Of a stretch of DNA of 64,000 nt, positions 59,601 to 64,000 are shown one piece after another (position 1 is the first letter of the stretch; every line of letters starts with the position of its first letter). The DNA is from Protonemura montana (lineage: Eukaryota > Arthropoda > Insecta > Plecoptera > Nemouridae): contig OX387602.1 in the NCBI GenBank assembly GCA_947568835.1, positions 26,649,021 to 26,713,020 of the forward strand, read 5' to 3'. The notes below the pieces were generated by a model. It searched no databases. It was not told the origin of the DNA and was given only the letters and a program-made list of their open reading frames with translations. Position numbers and translations under genes: made by a program.

Positions 59601-62600
59601 TTTTGAAAGCTGCGCGGGCTCACCGTAAACGAGTCAAGCGATGGTGAGGTGGACGACGAGTTGTCTTCGGAGAGGCGTCGTCGCAGATGCCCGGCGCCGC
59701 GACGCCGGTCCTCCAGCTCGAATCGGAGGCTGCGGATCTCGCTGTTTCGCTCCCCCAAAGCTACCTCCAGCCTCTCTGCCTGCAAGTAAAGTTGTGGCAG
59801 GCCAGAGCGATAAAAAACAGACAAAGGAATAGGGCGTTCCATTGTCTTTACTCTTTGATCTGTAGGACTTGACCAATCCAACCATTTGTCATTCTTGTTG
59901 GAAGATATTATTTTCTTGCGAGTTAAAAGGTCTCTTATCATTTTGTTGTCGTTGGTCCATTGGTTACTTTCCAGCAAAAAAATGCAGCTAAAATGCAGCT
60001 AACTCGCAAAAATTAAGTAAACTAAAACCTATCGCTAGCAATGATTTTGATTGTAGAGAAATAACACGGATCTTCAATATACATGGAAATCCCAAATCCT
60101 CTTCTGGTCGAACATATGCGAACTCTGAATGACCTCTTCAAGTAAAACGGTATCGGTTGAAAAAAAAATAGGTAAGCAAATCGCGAGAAAGAGCCATGCA
60201 CTGTAAATAATGGGCTTAAGCTGGGCTTAGAGAGTGAACATAAAAATCACCCCCCACAGTTCCAATCTGTCAATGACTGGTGATTCTAAGGATTTACAAT
60301 CAGAAAATTAGCATTATGTGTGCACTGAGATTTTTACCAATGCCAGCAGTTGTGTGGAGAGTTCCTGAACCATCGTAACAGCGTCTTCTTGTGTCCCGGA
60401 TTGGCAACCCGCAGAACTGCGCGGATCCTGATCCTGGTCCTGATCCACCGATGCCATGTTGGAGTTGACCTGCTGCAGTTGCTTCATCTTCCCCACTAAG
60501 TTCTGAGCCAGAGCGGCTTGCTGCTCAGAATGAACAGCGAAGGAATCCTGCGTAACACCGGACACAAATTCTAACAAAGTGTTTCTTTTTGTCAATTTTA
60601 TTTATAGCTGTACTGGAACCAACAATTACTTGGCAAAAGTTTGGCACCATGACCTGCACAGAGCCGCAAATTTGCAAGGAAACAGAATTACATTTTTGTT
60701 ATAACTTCTACATTTAGCCCTCGATTGAGATCAGTCGGCATCGTAGAAATGCTAATGATCTATCGGCGAATCTATTTCAAGACACATTTGAATCAGTTGT
60801 TTCAGCTTCCTGTGGAACCTAAAAGCTTCACAGCCATTACAAAGTTCTGAACCATTAGGAAAATAGAATATCGAGCCGAGCCAAGATTTGTATTAATCTA
60901 GCGGTTTATGTGAGACTGTAATAAACATTCTATAATTCTACATTGTGAGCGATCAGTCGTGCTTTGCGATTTCGCAAAGATTTTCTTACAACTTTTTGTC
61001 GGCTTTCTCGTTTTTCAAGGGCTACGACCGAGCCGTGAATCTGACCTAGGTCTCACCGCACTGAGACCTTATATCGAGATGGCATAAATCGTAATCCCTC
61101 GACTGCCGTTAATAGATAGCAATTGTATATTACTATTATTAGTATTATTATGAGCTCAATCTTTTAAAGCAATCGTCATTATAAAATGTAAATAGCTTCT
61201 AGTTTGCCGGCTTTCTTTCGTCGCTGCAAGCAGTAATAATTGTAGGACGACACTGGAAGCCAATCGCGTAATTACATTAATCATGAATTGCAGATATCAG
61301 ATTGAATTCTTTACCCCCGAGAACAATTCTATGTTAGAACAATGCTTGGTTGTACACAACAACAAAAAAAGTACCCAATCACAATGGCAATTAGGGAAAC
61401 GAGGCAAACGAACTGCAGGCCACATACGACCGATGATCTTCGAATGACCTGCTTGATTTTTTTCGAAGCGAAAACGACTAACCGTGCATGCGATACTACA
61501 CCCAAACAGTTAAATTAACGAAGCAAAGTAAATCACACTGGCCAATCAGAAAGTTTACGAAGCTAAAATCGACAAATTGCTTAATGGCGTTCTAATGACC
61601 ACCAGTTTGTTTATCATTCACGTTTAGTTTCAATCCATGTCGTACCTTCTGCAAAATTTATTGCCGCTCGTAAAACATTGATCTCCGCGTGATTCAGCGG
61701 CCCTGAGGTACTGTCCGCGCAATTCGAGTACTCACTTTTGAATCCATATGCACCACATGTGCTCACGTTTAGGAACATACGACCAAGATGCACAGACAAA
61801 CCAACACAAACAAACAAATTCGACCCATTTAACGCGTCGCTAGTTTTCCGCAGCCGTAGTGGAGGCACGAAAATAACTGCAGGCGCGGTAATTCTCTCCA
61901 TGTCCTTAAATTTTAATTGTACCCTTCCCCAAGGAATGCCATGCGTCTGGTAATTCTCAGTTCAGCGACGTCGTCGACGTCGTCGACGCCCATTTATTTC
62001 CGTCGCAACGCGCGTCGATGCAGATGAAAGATTTATTGTCACACATTTCCGCGCAACTTCCTTTATTTCTGCGCTAACGGCCAAAGATAAAAACCGCCAA
62101 AGTTTTTCGCAAACATTTCATTCTTGTCTCTCTGTAAGAACTTTTTTTTTTAATCTCATATGCAAAACAATAACAGTCACACTTTTTCCATCACACTTCT
62201 TTAAATTAGTTCTGCAATTTAATTAATATCCTGTCTTAAAGGTAGACACTGTGCTGACAACTTGTCGTGGAAATAAAAACAATGCTATGCGTCCATTAGC
62301 CAGTTGATTTATGACTTCAGATTGCAGCCAGGACTTCGATTTGCGTATCCAATTTGCACGTTTTACAGTGCGCAATATAACCTCCTGACTCTGTCGAACC
62401 CGTTCGTCGTGCCACGGCGCGGTAATTCACCGGCAATCTGCACAGGTTTACGGCGTCTGGCTCGACGATTACCTTAAGCGTCGCTCCTTCTCTGCGGAGC
62501 CGCTCCTGGCGTCGTTCCAGCTCCTGGATCCTGGATCTGAGCGCGTCGACCAGCGCCTCCTGCTCACCCGAGTTGAGTCCCTCAGGAACCACCAGGGACA

Positions 62601-63968
62601 CAGCAGCACGAGCTGCAAGTATTGCCGATTAGTAAAGGTAATGAAAAGAAATGTAATGCTTTCGAGAGAGATATGCAACGAATATTTGTTTAGATCGAAT
62701 GGGTATTTGGACCGCTCAATGTTGCTCTTCATTGGTTCTATCCTATTTTTACGGCTAGGAAATACTTGATGGTGACCCAAAAATTTCGTAGAGCCTGCTG
62801 AATAACTGATTTTCTTGACGCTTACCAGTAGCCAGTTCTTGTATTTCTGTCTCCTCCAATCTCAATCGCTCGATTTCCAGCTCGTGTGTTTCTCGCACAT
62901 GATCAATCTTTTGTTCCAATTCTTCGAGCTCCGTTTCCAGCTTTCTAGGTCAAGAAAGCGCACAGTAACAATGAGAATTGATTTGCAATCAATGTTGACC
63001 GAAAGTCTGCAAGAAATCTCTCACCTGCAAATGTCTCCTTTGATCTGTAGCTTACTTAGAAGGTTTATGTTCTCTTCGATCAACTTGTAGCTAGACTCGG
63101 TCCGCACAGAATCAGTTCTCCTGACCAGTGCAGAGCCATCACGGTCACTCTCACTACAATTTAGCAAGAAAAACCTCTACTAAATTAATTTTGCCAACAC
63201 AAAAAACGCGATCAAACAGTGGTGTGACACATCCCGATCCATAGCCAACCGACCTGCCGCTAGAGTCTATGAGTCGGGTGACCTCCTCAGGAGCGTAGCA
63301 GTAGACAGGGGTGTGCCCCTCGACGGCCGGTGTCGCCTCCAGCAGCGCCGCCGTCTCCACGACGACGTCCTCGACGTCAACAATCACAGCCGCCGGCTCG
63401 TCGTACTCGGCTTCCTCAGTGTCGCGCAGGTGGGGCACCGACGAGGACCGCGTCTCTGGAGGGTGACGCATAAAATAAAATTAGATCCTTTTAAGGAAAC
63501 TCTGGATGGGGCTATGAACCCGATCATTGATCGGTGGCCGATGGCTTATTTTCTGCCAGCACTTAGAATGAAATATCTGTGTTCTACAAAACAGGGTTCA
63601 ATTAGAAATTTAGATTAGGTCTAGGCGATGCAGTCTCCAGTAGCACTTGTGACAATAAATAAAAATCGTATTTATAGAAGACTAGACAAAAGGCATGTCC
63701 TTGTCATTGTGACTTAGCTGTTGAAGAGGGAGCGATGCTGTTGGCTGGTTAAACTTGGTGTTTACCATCTCACATTGAATCGTATGTTGAAACATGCGAG
63801 TCTATTTACCAGCCAACGCCGCCTGCTCCAGACCCTCGACGTCGTTCAGACTGAGGCTAGAAGGCTGGTGAGTGATGGTGGCCCCCAATCCTCCCCCGGC
63901 CAAGTTTGTCACGCTGCTCGCAGACTTGGATCGGGTCAGACATCCGTTTTCGACAGCCTCGGCGCCTC
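56689..63968 (-). CDS. Unidentified large coiled-coil / serine-rich protein, 3' part
   Basis: Eight exons in transcription order: 63810-63968, 63254-63455, 63025-63153, 62826-62944, 62473-62612, 60338-60547, 59624-59779 and the last, 56689-59418. All have GT-AG borders and matching phases, about 1280 residues in sum; the 5' end is beyond the right edge. The first exons encode Ser-rich and acidic sequence (TRSKSASSVTNL; EEAEYDEPAAVIVDVEDVVVE). The next carry coiled coil (KLETELEELEQKIDHVRET; IQELERRQERLRREG; ERNSEIRSLRFELEDRRR). The 909-residue last exon is a basic, Ser/Thr/Pro-rich, largely disordered tail with three KS[AS]SAGxI motifs, three short helical segments and a basic C-terminus (FRKVKMRKSKDK; PARKIFRPK). 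No catalytic or membrane segment is seen. It looks like a cytoskeletal or signalling scaffold (inference); I do not recognise the family. The Met at 59442 is in the intron before the acceptor, not a start. Confidence 0.85.
60548..62472 (-). other. Long intron of the minus-strand gene
   Basis: A 1.9-kb stretch between exons that both border it in phase 0. No additional exon with coding similarity was found. A GACGTCGTC 9-bp repeat lies at 61967-61988. Confidence 0.6.
61967..61988. repeat. GACGTCGTC short tandem repeat
   Basis: Two full units and a partial third, inside an intron of the minus-strand gene. Confidence 0.7.
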
Positions 63969-64000
63969 CTGCAAACCGGGAAAACGTAGATACTCCAAGG

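Noticed and set aside
61614-61901. 95-codon minus-strand ORF within the long intron
   Set aside because: No coiled-coil or Ser-rich character like the neighbouring exons, and the flanking exons already join in phase 0 without it.

Overview
The window looks like nuclear DNA from an insect. All genes have GT-AG introns. The content is a CUB/LDLa membrane protein of the SOL-1 (suppressor of lurcher) type, two delta/epsilon-like glutathione S-transferases, an intronless atonal proneural gene whose bHLH domain ends the protein, and the 3' half of a large coiled-coil/serine-rich protein. No operons, tRNA, rRNA, CRISPR or intact autonomous transposon were found. Non-coding DNA is AT-rich with short homopolymers and several small tandem repeats. 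The species cannot be fixed from sequence alone.

Layout. (1) 80-3837, plus strand: 3' part of a SOL-1-like gene. Five CUB/LDLa exons are followed by two phase-compatible alternative last exons, one with a transmembrane helix and basic tail and one with a short hydrophobic C-terminus. (2) 6739-8278 and 8850-10372, plus strand: two tandem GST genes with the same exon structure (144-59-142 bases, then a last exon). (3) 17413-19337: atonal, with a TATA box, CCAAT boxes and CACGTGAC motifs upstream and an AT-rich 3' UTR. (4) About 19.3-56.4 kb: some 37 kb with no gene I can support, holding a 127-bp MITE-like inverted repeat, minisatellites, a G21 run and a second copy of a composite motif from the atonal promoter. 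(5) 56392-63968, minus strand: eight exons of an unidentified coiled-coil/Ser-rich protein that continues past the right edge.

How the genes relate. They do not form a pathway. SOL-1 proteins are auxiliary subunits of glutamate receptors, GSTs detoxify, and Atonal specifies sense-organ precursors. The long empty stretch beside atonal is the most plausible place for its distal enhancers, by analogy with the large regulatory domain of Drosophila ato; this is inference.

Most notable observations: the alternative C-termini of the SOL-1-like gene, where the junction splits the last LDLa cysteine; a GST exon in which 29 residues are identical between paralogs despite 13 synonymous codon differences; the composite CACGTGACCGC-N4-GACAG-N4/5-ATTGG module at atonal and again 7.2 kb downstream; and three KS[AS]SAGxI motifs plus three short helical repeats in the unidentified protein.
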